Shown here in pieces: positions 1 to 5,033 of a stretch of DNA of 10,192 nucleotides (position 1 is its first letter; each line of letters begins with the position of its first letter). The position numbers were made by a program, and so were the translations under genes. The stretch covers positions 1-10,192 of the forward strand of contig NJEJ01000034.1 of the NCBI GenBank assembly GCA_002255025.1, written 5' to 3'. The notes under the pieces were generated by a model. It worked only from the letters and a program-made list of their open reading frames with translations, made no database searches and was not told the origin of the DNA. This DNA is from Candidatus Bathyarchaeota archaeon ex4484_135 (lineage in GTDB: Archaea; Thermoproteota; Bathyarchaeia; EX4484-135).

Positions 1-422
1 CTAGGGTGGAATATTATTTCCCTGAACTTTATGGCCATGTAGGCTTCCCCGCCAAAGAGCTCCGTGAAAGTGGTCGTCGCTGGCCCTATGCCTAACGGGT
101 CAGTCTCGTTTATCCCTATGGCCTTCGTCTCGGGCCCGATCACCCTGTCGAGGTATTCCGGGTGTGCCACTATGACCTCATCCCTGTCGAAGCCGTACTC
201 CAGCAGGGCTGCTTCTATACGCCTGAGACCGCAGGGTGCTACCTCGGCCTCACCGTTCGGGCCCACCTTGATGCTGGGGCAGAAGAAGTTGAAGTAAACA
301 TAGTCTGGCACCAGGCCCTTCGGGACGCAGGCACTGAAGCCCATGAAGATTCCTCCGCCGTACTCGCTCATCAGGGTCCTGTCGGATGTCAGGACTATCT
401 TGTACCCTTTTCCCCTCGCCAC
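1..422 (-). CDS. Radical SAM protein, B12-binding-like N-terminal part (partial)
   Basis: Reading the minus strand from a GTG at 422 gives 140 codons that stay open to the window edge, so the 3' end is missing. The start is chosen because GGAGGG (430-435 on the plus strand) lies 7 nt upstream and because the protein begins at once with the family-like text GYKIVLTSDRTLMSEYGG. Other recognisable stretches are ACVPKGLVPDY, CGLRRIEAALLEYGF, VIVAHPEYLDRVIGPETKAI, TDPLGIGPATTTFT and GGEAYMAIKF. These resemble the conserved N-terminal, cobalamin-binding-like half of archaeal COG1032 radical SAM proteins. The CxxxCxxC cluster motif that would prove the radical SAM domain lies beyond the window, so the family call rests on recalled similarity. 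The reaction is unknown. The gene is divergent from the phosphoribosyltransferase gene. Confidence 0.8.
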   Translation of the reverse strand, partial: MARGKGYKIVLTSDRTLMSEYGGGIFMGFSACVPKGLVPDYVYFNFFCPSIKVGPNGEAEVAPCGLRRIEAALLEYGFDRDEVIVAHPEYLDRVIGPETKAIGINETDPLGIGPATTTFTELFGGEAYMAIKFREIIFHP

Positions 423-429
423 TCTCGAG

Positions 430-435
430 CCCTCC
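430..435 (-). promoter_or_regulatory. Shine-Dalgarno site of the radical SAM gene
   Basis: The minus strand reads GGAGGG, complementary to the archaeal 16S 3' end, 7 nt before the GTG start at 422. It decides the GTG start. Confidence 0.7.
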
Positions 436-459
436 TAGGTGAGCTACCGTGGGCTGCCT

Positions 460-473
460 AAGCCTTAAGGCTT
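460..473. promoter_or_regulatory. 14-bp perfect palindrome, possible operator
   Basis: AAGCCTTAAGGCTT is a perfect 14-bp palindrome. It sits between the TATA-like box of the minus-strand radical SAM gene (475-485) and its expected transcription start near 454. A dimeric regulator bound here would block initiation of that gene. The palindrome is seen directly; the operator role is inferred. Confidence 0.4.
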
Positions 474-474
474 C

Positions 475-485
475 AGTTTAAAAGT
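475..485 (-). promoter_or_regulatory. TATA box of the radical SAM gene
   Basis: The minus strand reads ACTTTTAAACT, a good archaeal TATA element. It predicts a start near 454 and a leader of about 30 nt, which leaves room for the Shine-Dalgarno site at 430-435. Confidence 0.55.
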
Positions 486-503
486 TGAACGCCTACCCGA
501 TGG

Positions 504-513
504 CCTTATATTA
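504..513 (+). promoter_or_regulatory. TATA box of the phosphoribosyltransferase gene
   Basis: CCTTATATTA lies about 37 nt before the TTG start at 545, which predicts transcription from about 535 and a leader near 10 nt. It forms a divergent pair with the TATA box at 475-485. Confidence 0.5.
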
Positions 514-544
514 GCCTGGAGGAGGCTACGGGCTGGGGCCGAGA

Positions 545-1129
545 TTGAAGTATATACATGCCAGCTGGGAGGATATAGAGCGGCTCTGCGAGGCCGTGGC
601 AGAGCAGATAAAGCGTTCTGGCTTCAGGCCCCAGGTCATAGTGGCCGTGAGCAGGGGAGGCCTCCCGCCAGCCAGGATAATAAGCGACATACTGGGCATA
701 ACCGACGTGGCCACGGTGTCCATAAGGTACTACAAGGGCCCAGGCGAGAGGAAGGAAAGGCCAGAAGTCGTATGCCCGCTGAATGCGGACGTCAGGGGGA
801 AGAAGGTCCTCATAGTGGATGACGTAGCCGACACGGGCCACTCCCTCCAGGTGGCCAAGGAACACGTGGAGGAGAAAGGGGCTTCCGAGGTCAGGATAGC
901 AACGCTCCACTACAAGCCCTGGAGCGTGCTCAAGCCCGATTACTACGCAGAAGAGACAGATGCCTGGATAATATATGCGTGGGAGAAGTGGGAGACCGTG
1001 AGGGACCTGATGGCGAAAATGGTAGAGGAGGGAGCAGATGAAGAAGAAGCTATCAGAAAGCTGGTCAACATAGGCTTCGGCGAGGAATTCGTGAGGAAGG
1101 TCTTGGCCTCCCCTCCCGCGGCCGAATGA
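545..1129 (+). CDS. Phosphoribosyltransferase (purine salvage type, COG2236-like)
   Basis: This 194-residue cytoplasmic protein carries a type I phosphoribosyltransferase fold. The PPi-binding loop SRGGLPPARI is at about residues 36-45, and the PRPP-binding signature VLIVDDVADTGHS is at 88-100 with the usual two acidic residues. An aromatic segment, WIIYAWEKWETVR (141-153), follows where the base-binding hood is in xanthine/guanine/hypoxanthine enzymes. The family transfers the phosphoribosyl group of PRPP to a purine base, giving the nucleotide and PPi. The last about 35 residues are charged helices (GADEEEAIRKLVNIGF, 163-178), an extension beyond the core. The start is TTG, giving MKYIHASWEDI; no in-frame ATG fits, and the TATA box at 504-513 fits a short leader. 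The exact base specificity cannot be read from sequence. Confidence 0.85.
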   Translation: MKYIHASWEDIERLCEAVAEQIKRSGFRPQVIVAVSRGGLPPARIISDILGITDVATVSIRYYKGPGERKERPEVVCPLNADVRGKKVLIVDDVADTGHSLQVAKEHVEEKGASEVRIATLHYKPWSVLKPDYYAEETDAWIIYAWEKWETVRDLMAKMVEEGADEEEAIRKLVNIGFGEEFVRKVLASPPAAE

Positions 1130-1153
1130 CTCGGCTCTGGCTCTTAACGGCCT

Positions 1154-1484
1154 TTAGGCCTCTGGCTCTATTATGACGGCGGTCCCGTGTGCAGATACCA
1201 TTATCAGGTCCCCGAGGAGGTCGCTGGTCTCGAAGTCAACTCCCGGCGTTTGCTCCAAGCCTAGCAGCCTCCTCCTTGAGGAGGTTCAGGGCCTCGTCCT
1301 TGGCCTTCTTCAGCTCAGATACATAGGCACCTACCTTGCCCCCGAACATGCTCTTCACGCTGGCAAGCCACTTGCCCCACATGCCCCTCGTCCTGACCGT
1401 GAGGCCGTGGACGACGCCCAAGACCTTCTTTATCCTGTAGCCCGGCACGGTAGGCGTCGTGACGGTGAGGACGGACTGGCTCAA
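1154..1484 (-). pseudogene. YbjQ/UPF0145-type protein, frameshifted
   Basis: From a TTG at 1484 the minus strand encodes 82 residues beginning SQSVLTVTTPTVPGYRI, then VGAYVSELKKAKDEALNLL and EEAARLGANA, before TGA at 1236-1238. This is the conserved order of the YbjQ (UPF0145, heavy-metal-binding-like) family: TTTPT-x-G near the N-terminus, a GG-x-S/G-x-Y centre, then GANAVVGVD. The missing end is found in another frame, from 1243 down to TAA at 1154-1156: GVDFETSDLLGDLIMVSAHG, then TAVIIEPEA. In the family GANA is followed by about two residues and GVD; here the junction GCC-G-GGA-GTT lacks 5 nt, or equivalently has 1 extra. The start is supported by GGTGG at 1489-1493 and a TATA box at 1519-1528. 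It may be a pseudogene, a sequencing indel or, less likely, recoded. Function of the family is unsettled. Confidence 0.75.
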
Positions 1485-1509
1485 TCTACCACCTGAACTG
1501 AATGGTATC

Positions 1510-1521
1510 AAGAGGCCTCTT
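1510..1521. promoter_or_regulatory. 12-bp perfect palindrome at the ybjQ-like promoter
   Basis: AAGAGGCCTCTT is a perfect palindrome that overlaps the downstream edge of the minus-strand TATA-like element at 1519-1528. The position is comparable to the palindrome at 460-473. An operator role is inferred only. Confidence 0.3.
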
Positions 1522-1528
1522 AAGTTTT
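1519..1528 (-). promoter_or_regulatory. TATA-like box of the ybjQ-like gene
   Basis: The minus strand reads AAAACTTAAG, about 38 nt before the TTG at 1484, predicting transcription from about 1497. It is divergent from the TATA box of the acyl-CoA synthetase gene at 1541-1550. Confidence 0.45.
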
Positions 1529-1540
1529 GCCGTAGGGCAA

Positions 1541-1550
1541 ACATATTTAG
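1541..1550 (+). promoter_or_regulatory. TATA box of the acyl-CoA synthetase beta gene
   Basis: ACATATTTAG lies about 37 nt before the TTG at 1583 and predicts a start near 1572, giving a leader of about 11 nt. This argues against the longer upstream reading frame beginning at 1502, which would start upstream of the promoter. Confidence 0.5.
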
Positions 1551-1582
1551 CCTTCCCTGCTAGGTCCCAGTGGTGTCATGCC

Positions 1583-2284
1583 TTGGGCAGGAGAGCACAA
1601 GAGATAATAGAGCGTGCTTACGAGGAAGGCCGGAAGCACTTGTTGGAGCCCGAGGCAAAGACCATTTGTGCCGAATACGGCATACCGGTCCCGAAGTTCA
1701 AGGTAGCATCTGAGCCCAAGGAGGCCGTTGAGTTCGCGGAGGAGATAGGGTACCCGGTGGTCCTCAAGGTGGTCTCGCCCGACGTGATCCACAAGTCGGA
1801 CGTGGGAGGAGTTCTCCTCAACGTCATGGACGCGGACGGCGTCAGGGAGGGCTTCAAGCGTGTGTTGGACACGGTGAAGGGCCATGTCCCGAACGCACGT
1901 ATAATAGGCGTGTTAGTGGAGGAAATGGCACCTAAGGGCATAGCCGAGGTCATAGTAGGTGCCATAAAGGACCCACAGTTCGGGCAAACCCTCATGTTCG
2001 GCCTCGGCGGCGTCTTCGTCGAGGTCCTCAAGGACGTCACGTTCCGGATAGCACCGATAGACGAGCGTGAGGCCAAGGAGATGATAAAGGAGATAAAGGC
2101 TTACCCGATACTGACGGGCTACAGGGGGCAGCCCCCGGCCGACGTGGATGCCATAGCACGCATACTCGTCAGTGCCTCTGAACTCGTCATGGAGAACCCG
2201 CAGGTCAAGGAGATGGACCTTAACCCCATCATAGTGTACGAGAAAGGGGCCAAGACCGTAGATGCACGCATAATACTTGAGTGA
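1583..2284 (+). CDS. acdB: ADP-forming acetyl-CoA (acyl-CoA) synthetase, beta subunit
   Basis: The 233-residue product is an ATP-grasp subunit that, with an alpha subunit, converts acyl-CoA + ADP + Pi to acid + ATP + CoA. This is the ATP-forming last step of sugar and amino-acid fermentation in anaerobic archaea. Visible marks are EAKTICAEYGIPVPKF (24-39), EIGYPVVLKVVSPDVIHKSD (54-73) with His70, GGVLLNV, LVEEMAPKGIAEVIVGAIKD (111-130), a glycine-rich FGLGGVFVEVLKDV (139-152), and MDLNPIIV near the C-terminus. His70 matches the beta-subunit histidine known to be transiently phosphorylated in the family. Length fits the usual about 232 residues. The TTG start is chosen because it is the only in-frame start before the conserved region and lies just downstream of the predicted transcription start. 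No alpha-subunit gene is adjacent, so it must be encoded elsewhere. Confidence 0.88.
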   Translation: MGRRAQEIIERAYEEGRKHLLEPEAKTICAEYGIPVPKFKVASEPKEAVEFAEEIGYPVVLKVVSPDVIHKSDVGGVLLNVMDADGVREGFKRVLDTVKGHVPNARIIGVLVEEMAPKGIAEVIVGAIKDPQFGQTLMFGLGGVFVEVLKDVTFRIAPIDEREAKEMIKEIKAYPILTGYRGQPPADVDAIARILVSASELVMENPQVKEMDLNPIIVYEKGAKTVDARIILE

Positions 2285-2333
2285 GGTCCGCTGGCCCTCT
2301 TATGCGAGAGAACCCAGGCCCAGCCCAGCTATT

Positions 2334-2349
2334 CACGTACGTGTTTTTT
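2334..2349 (+). terminator. Palindrome plus T6, likely terminator of acdB
   Basis: CACGTACGTG (2334-2343) is a perfect 10-bp palindrome followed immediately by TTTTTT. It lies 50 nt after the acdB stop and before the next promoter. Archaeal termination relies mainly on T-tracts, so the T6 is the stronger part of the evidence. Confidence 0.5.
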
Positions 2350-2370
2350 ACATTTCCCGCGAGGGGAACG

Positions 2371-2378
2371 TTTTAAAT
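2371..2378 (+). promoter_or_regulatory. TATA box of the Arg-rich small gene
   Basis: GGAACG followed by TTTTAAAT makes a strong BRE/TATA element centred 27-28 nt before the ATG at 2402. That is the spacing of a leaderless archaeal transcript. Confidence 0.7.
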
Positions 2379-2401
2379 GTCCCAGCTCAAGGAAGACCGG
2401 C

Positions 2402-2554
2402 ATGTCGGCTGAAGTCGCCCGGGTCCAGAGGCCCAGGCTAGCGGGCCTCCTACGTAGGCTCAGGAGGATGAGGTGGAGGCGTAGGTTCAGGCACAGGCGA
2501 CGCCACAGGAGGAGGGCCAGGAGAGGGCTGGGCTGGCTCGGATTCCTGCGTTAA
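2402..2554 (+). CDS. Arginine-rich 50-residue protein, possible RNA-binding or ribosomal protein
   Basis: I do not recognise this gene. The ATG lies at the predicted transcription start of a strong TATA box (2371-2378), so the mRNA would be leaderless. The product has 50 residues: an N-terminal MSAEVARVQRPRLAGL, a core (18-41) of nearly continuous arginine such as RRLRRMRWRRRFRHRRRHRR, and a hydrophobic tail GLGWLGFLR. By count 21 residues are Arg and none Lys. Such composition is typical of very small ribosomal or other rRNA-binding proteins. The WRRR run is loosely reminiscent of the basic helix of eL41, but that is only a compositional likeness. The stop overlaps the likely promoter of the downstream sRNA. 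It could be spurious in this AGG-rich genome, though the promoter and its placement argue for expression. Confidence 0.55.
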   Translation: MSAEVARVQRPRLAGLLRRLRRMRWRRRFRHRRRHRRRARRGLGWLGFLR

Positions 2555-2560
2555 GACTTA
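2551..2560 (+). promoter_or_regulatory. TATA-like box for the C/D sRNA and/or methyltransferase gene
   Basis: TTAAGACTTA lies about 26-30 nt upstream of the first base of the sRNA terminal stem at 2586. This is the expected distance for a start at the stem. The TAA stop of the Arg-rich gene (2552-2554) lies inside it. Confidence 0.45.
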
Positions 2561-2585
2561 GAAGGGTCCCCAGGGCAGTTAGAGA

Positions 2586-2652
2586 GGGCGTGCCGTGAAG
2601 AACACCAGGCTTGGCTGAGAGATGATGCCTTCCCGCCCCCATGAGCACGCCC
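2586..2652 (+). ncRNA. Box C/D guide sRNA
   Basis: The parts are in the order and spacing of an archaeal C/D sRNA: 5' stem GGGCGTGC (2586-2593), C box GTGAAGA (2595-2601), 13-nt guide (2602-2614), D' box CTGA (2615-2618), 3-nt spacer GAG, C' box ATGATGC (2622-2628), 12-nt guide (2629-2640), D-like box ATGA (2641-2644), and 3' stem GCACGCCC (2645-2652), perfectly complementary to the 5' stem. C'/D' form a canonical K-loop with tandem G-A pairs. At the outer K-turn the usual U-U pair is replaced by A2599-U2642, and the first D base is A not C. Such RNAs, with L7Ae, Nop5 and fibrillarin, guide 2'-O-methylation. It ends 7 nt before the methyltransferase ATG. Confidence 0.78.
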
Positions 2653-2659
2653 GCCTCAT

Positions 2660-3607
2660 ATGACGGTGGAGAACATGTCAAGCACGGCCCTCGAGGACAA
2701 GTTCGCACCGCTGAGGAGGTACGAACACATAATACCGGGTTTCAACGAGTTCCTCAAGTGCCTGGAGAAGCCTCTCCCGAAGACGGTACGCCTTAACACG
2801 CTCAAGGCTGAAGCAGAACAGATAATGGCCAGCCTCGAGGAAAGAGGGATAGAATTCGAGCCCTTAAGCTGGTACGAGCACGGCATAAAGCTCCTGAACG
2901 TGGAGAAGCCTGGCAATCTGCTCGAGTACTTCCTCGGCCTAATTCACCCGCAGGAGGAGGTATCCATGATACCTCCCGTCCTCATGGAGCTGGAGCCGGG
3001 CGAACTCGTCTTGGACCTTTGTGCCGCACCGGGGAGCAAGGCGACACAGATATCGCAGATAATGGGCAACACGGGCCACGTCGTGGCCAACGACGTGAGC
3101 CTCGAGCGTATATCGCTCCTCAGGGACAACTACGAGCGGCTGGGCGTCCTCAACATGAGCATAACTATGTATGATGGTCGCCGGTTCCCCCTGGCCTGCC
3201 AGTTCGATAAGGTCCTGGTGGATGCACCATGCAGTTGCGAGGGAGTGATAAGGAAGGACTATGGGGCCCTGAAGAACCTGAGCCCTGGCCTCTACTGGCA
3301 CATGCACAGGCTCCAGAGGGCCCTCCTCCTGAGGGCCGTAAAGCTCGTCAGGCCAGGGGGCATAGTGATTTACTCGACATGCACGTTCGCACCAGAGGAG
3401 AACGAACTCGTGGTAGATTACGTCCTCAAGCGAGTAGAAGGGCTCGAGCTCGAGCCCGTGGAGATCAGGGGGCTCAGGCACTATCCCGGCCTGATCGAGT
3501 GGGAGGGCAGGGAACTCCACCCGGACCTGGCCTATTGTGCCCGTTTTTACCCGCACGTGAACGACACCGGGGGCCTCTTCGTGGCCAAGATAAGGCGTAT
3601 CAGCTGA
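2660..3607 (+). CDS. NSUN-family tRNA/rRNA (cytosine-5)-methyltransferase
   Basis: This 315-residue protein belongs to the NOL1/NOP2/Sun family, which methylates C5 of cytosines in tRNA or rRNA using S-adenosylmethionine. The N-terminal RNA-binding part includes KTVRLNTLKAEAEQIM (41-56) and GLIHPQEEVSMIP (93-105). The Rossmann domain follows: motif I LDLCAAPGSKATQ (118-130), acidic ANDVSLERISLL (143-154), motif IV DAPCSCEG (188-195) with Cys191, and motif VI YSTCTFAPEENE (238-249) with Cys241. In this family the motif VI Cys attacks the base and the motif IV Cys releases the product; both are present. ATG 2660 gives a natural N-terminus, but ATG 2675, preceded by GGTGGAG (2665-2671), is an alternative. 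The exact target base is not readable. It may be cotranscribed with the upstream C/D sRNA. Confidence 0.92.
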   Translation: MTVENMSSTALEDKFAPLRRYEHIIPGFNEFLKCLEKPLPKTVRLNTLKAEAEQIMASLEERGIEFEPLSWYEHGIKLLNVEKPGNLLEYFLGLIHPQEEVSMIPPVLMELEPGELVLDLCAAPGSKATQISQIMGNTGHVVANDVSLERISLLRDNYERLGVLNMSITMYDGRRFPLACQFDKVLVDAPCSCEGVIRKDYGALKNLSPGLYWHMHRLQRALLLRAVKLVRPGGIVIYSTCTFAPEENELVVDYVLKRVEGLELEPVEIRGLRHYPGLIEWEGRELHPDLAYCARFYPHVNDTGGLFVAKIRRIS

Positions 3608-3630
3608 GGCCCGGCTTTAGCCTAGGAGGC

Positions 3631-3637
3631 GGGAGGG
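3631..3637 (+). promoter_or_regulatory. Shine-Dalgarno site before the TTG at 3646
   Basis: GGGAGGG ends 8 nt before TTG 3646 and is followed by ATGAT, so the whole site resembles the anti-SD complement GGAGGTGAT. It supports translation of the small zinc-ribbon frame. Confidence 0.5.
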
Positions 3638-3645
3638 ATGATTTC

Positions 3646-3801
3646 TTGAGGACGGAGGCCCTGTCCTTCGTCAGGTGTCCAGCTTGCGGCAGCGAGCCCG
3701 AGTTCTTGGGCCGTCCAGAAGGCCGGGAGTTCATTGAGGGCGAGCTTAGGCTCCTTTCTGGCAAGTTTCTCAGAATTCTGAGGCCATTCTGGGCAAGATG
3801 A
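3646..3801 (+). CDS. Half zinc-ribbon fragment, N-terminal part of a methyltransferase
   Basis: From TTG 3646, preceded by a good Shine-Dalgarno site, 51 residues are encoded: RTEALSFVRCPACGSEPEFL, a polar stretch, EFIEGELRLLSGKF and LRILRPFWAR, then TGA. The CPACG knuckle after a short hydrophobic start is how archaeal Trm112-like/zinc-ribbon methyltransferases begin. The second CxxC pair expected after GELR is absent; the sequence there is LLSGK. The stop overlaps the ATG of the methyltransferase domain (ATGA at 3798-3801). Reading on in that frame gives FWAR followed by MTGFSEPELR, a plausible continuous protein, so the two were probably one gene. Whether this is a frameshift, a sequencing error or true translational coupling cannot be decided here. 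Confidence 0.5.
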   Translation: MRTEALSFVRCPACGSEPEFLGRPEGREFIEGELRLLSGKFLRILRPFWAR

Positions 3802-4310
3802 CGGGTTTCTCAGAGCCAGAGCTGAGGGAGGAAATCGCCTCCTTCCTCGAGCTGAGGTCCGACAGCTCGGTCCTAGAGATATGCGTTGGGACGGGCGGCA
3901 ACCTGCCTTACATAAGGGCTAGGACGAGAGGCCCCATAGCTGGCCTGGACATCTCGGAGGAAATGCTGAAGATATGCCAGGAGAAGGTAGATCACATGCG
4001 TTTGTGGCCTGTTGACCTCTTCCTCGGCTGTGCTGAGTACCTGCCCTTCAAGCCCGGTGCCTTCGACAGGGTCCTCATAGGAGGCGGTATCTCCTACTTC
4101 GGGGACGTGAGGAGAGCCCTCTCCGAGGCGGCTAGGGTCACGGCTGACGGAGGTCTGGTGGTGGTTTTCGAGCAGGTAACGCTCCTCGAGAGGGCCCTAG
4201 GTCGTGCTGACCTGCCTCTCAGGAACCTGCCGTCTAACCTGAGCCCTCTTGAGCGTCGCTGGCTCTTCGGCCATAAGTTCTACTTGCTGAAGCTGGTTAA
4301 GCAAGTCTGA
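3798..4310 (+). CDS. Class I SAM-dependent methyltransferase domain
   Basis: The 170-residue frame has a UbiE/type-11-like Rossmann methyltransferase core: SAM-binding motif I VLEICVGTGGNLPY (25-38), an acidic motif II region GLDISEEMLKIC (49-60), motif III-like GCAEYLPFKPGAFDRVLIGG (77-96), and post-motif ARVTADGGLVVVFEQ (112-126). The substrate is unknown. The N-terminus is abrupt: full-length relatives have a helical segment and often a zinc ribbon before motif I, and both kinds of sequence lie just upstream in a different frame (3646-3801). ATG 3798 is the first available start after an in-frame stop. It is convergent with the AMMECR1 gene, with 8 nt between stops. Confidence 0.75.
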   Translation: MTGFSEPELREEIASFLELRSDSSVLEICVGTGGNLPYIRARTRGPIAGLDISEEMLKICQEKVDHMRLWPVDLFLGCAEYLPFKPGAFDRVLIGGGISYFGDVRRALSEAARVTADGGLVVVFEQVTLLERALGRADLPLRNLPSNLSPLERRWLFGHKFYLLKLVKQV

Positions 4311-4318
4311 GGACCCGG

Positions 4319-4939
4319 TCAACTTAGTTCCCTACGCCTTATGGGCCCTCTGGGCTCTTCTTCCTCGAATACTATGGCCTGGAAACAGTAAATCCGCGTG
4401 CCCGGGTCCAGCCAGGCGTCTGGGTAAAGTCCAGCCTTCATGCAGCACTGGCTCAGGAATGTCTTTTCATCCCAGCCCCATTCGACCGGGACCTGAGGCA
4501 GGAGCAGGCCCCTGAATATGCCTCTCTCGACTATCAAGCCGTCCCGGCCGACCTTGATGGCCTTAGGATAGTCCCTTGGGTCTTCCACCCGGACCAGCTC
4601 GGGCCTGGTGAGCACGCTGACCTCGACCACGATCTCGTCCATCTCATCTAGCTCGACGGGAGGGAACCTCGGGTCCTCAGTGGCAGAAGCTATGGCTGCC
4701 TCTATCGTGGCCTGGACGAGGGGCTTCTCCGGATACGGGAACCCTATACAGCCCCTCAGAACCTTCCGGCCCCCTACGAGCTTGTTCAAGGTGACGAAGA
4801 CGCCCATGGGTTCCCATAGCTCCTTAGGCGTTTCCTCGGGCGGCCTTATGACCTCGCGGTCCCTTAGGAACGTCTCGATGGCCCTCCTGGCCAGTTTGAC
4901 GAGGAATTCTCCGTGCTCGTCTTTTATCTGGACCGACAT
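4319..4939 (-). CDS. AMMECR1 family protein
   Basis: The 206-residue protein matches the AMMECR1 family, conserved in archaea and eukaryotes, of unknown biochemical function. The hallmark RGCIG is at 62-66 (LRGCIGFPYP), followed by ATEDPRFPPVELDEMD (87-102) and VEVSVLTRPELV (105-116). The second hallmark GLLLPQVPVEWGW is at 144-156, with FLSQCCMKAGL after it. Archaeal members are about 200 residues, as here. ATG 4939 fits a TATA box at 4965-4972, giving a nearly leaderless mRNA. The C-terminus adds a charged tail, EEEEPRGPIRRRELS. The gene is divergent from the ABC transporter operon and convergent with the methyltransferase; neither neighbour suggests a function. Confidence 0.93.
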   Translation of the reverse strand: MSVQIKDEHGEFLVKLARRAIETFLRDREVIRPPEETPKELWEPMGVFVTLNKLVGGRKVLRGCIGFPYPEKPLVQATIEAAIASATEDPRFPPVELDEMDEIVVEVSVLTRPELVRVEDPRDYPKAIKVGRDGLIVERGIFRGLLLPQVPVEWGWDEKTFLSQCCMKAGLYPDAWLDPGTRIYCFQAIVFEEEEPRGPIRRRELS

Positions 4940-4964
4940 GGCCGTCTGTTAGTCGGCCCCCGAG

Positions 4965-4972
4965 TTCTTAAG
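4965..4972 (-). promoter_or_regulatory. TATA box of the AMMECR1 gene
   Basis: TTCTTAAG (minus strand CTTAAGAA) is centred about 30 nt upstream of the ATG at 4939, giving a leader of only a few nucleotides. Confidence 0.55.
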
Positions 4973-5000
4973 CGTGCTCGGTGCTCGAGAGCGAGGCCAA

Positions 5001-5008
5001 GATTTAAG
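5001..5008 (+). promoter_or_regulatory. TATA box of the ABC transporter operon
   Basis: GATTTAAG is centred 29 nt before ATG 5034, so transcription should begin at or next to that codon. The longer open frame beginning at 4974 would start upstream of the promoter and is rejected. Confidence 0.55.
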
Positions 5009-5033
5009 AGGTCCTGAGGGTCCGTCAGGCCGG

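Noticed and set aside
64..461. Two plus-strand open frames across the left end
   Set aside because: They are antisense to a well-supported radical SAM reading frame and show no recognisable protein features.
1149..1160. GGCCTTTAGGCC as a bidirectional terminator between convergent genes
   Set aside because: It is only near-palindromic, very short, has no T-tract and includes the stop of the ybjQ-like gene.
1485..1544. Longer ybjQ-like product from the minus-strand ATG at 1544
   Set aside because: It would begin upstream of the gene's own TATA-like box, and the family starts close to the TTTPT motif.
1502..1582. Longer acyl-CoA synthetase beta subunit from ATG 1502
   Set aside because: The ATG is upstream of the TATA box at 1541-1550, and the added residues do not resemble the family, whose usual N-terminus begins near the TTG at 1583.
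3229..3645. Long plus-strand frame overlapping the NSUN gene
   Set aside because: Inside the NSUN gene it is an out-of-frame reading; only its end, after TTG 3646, has recognisable sequence.
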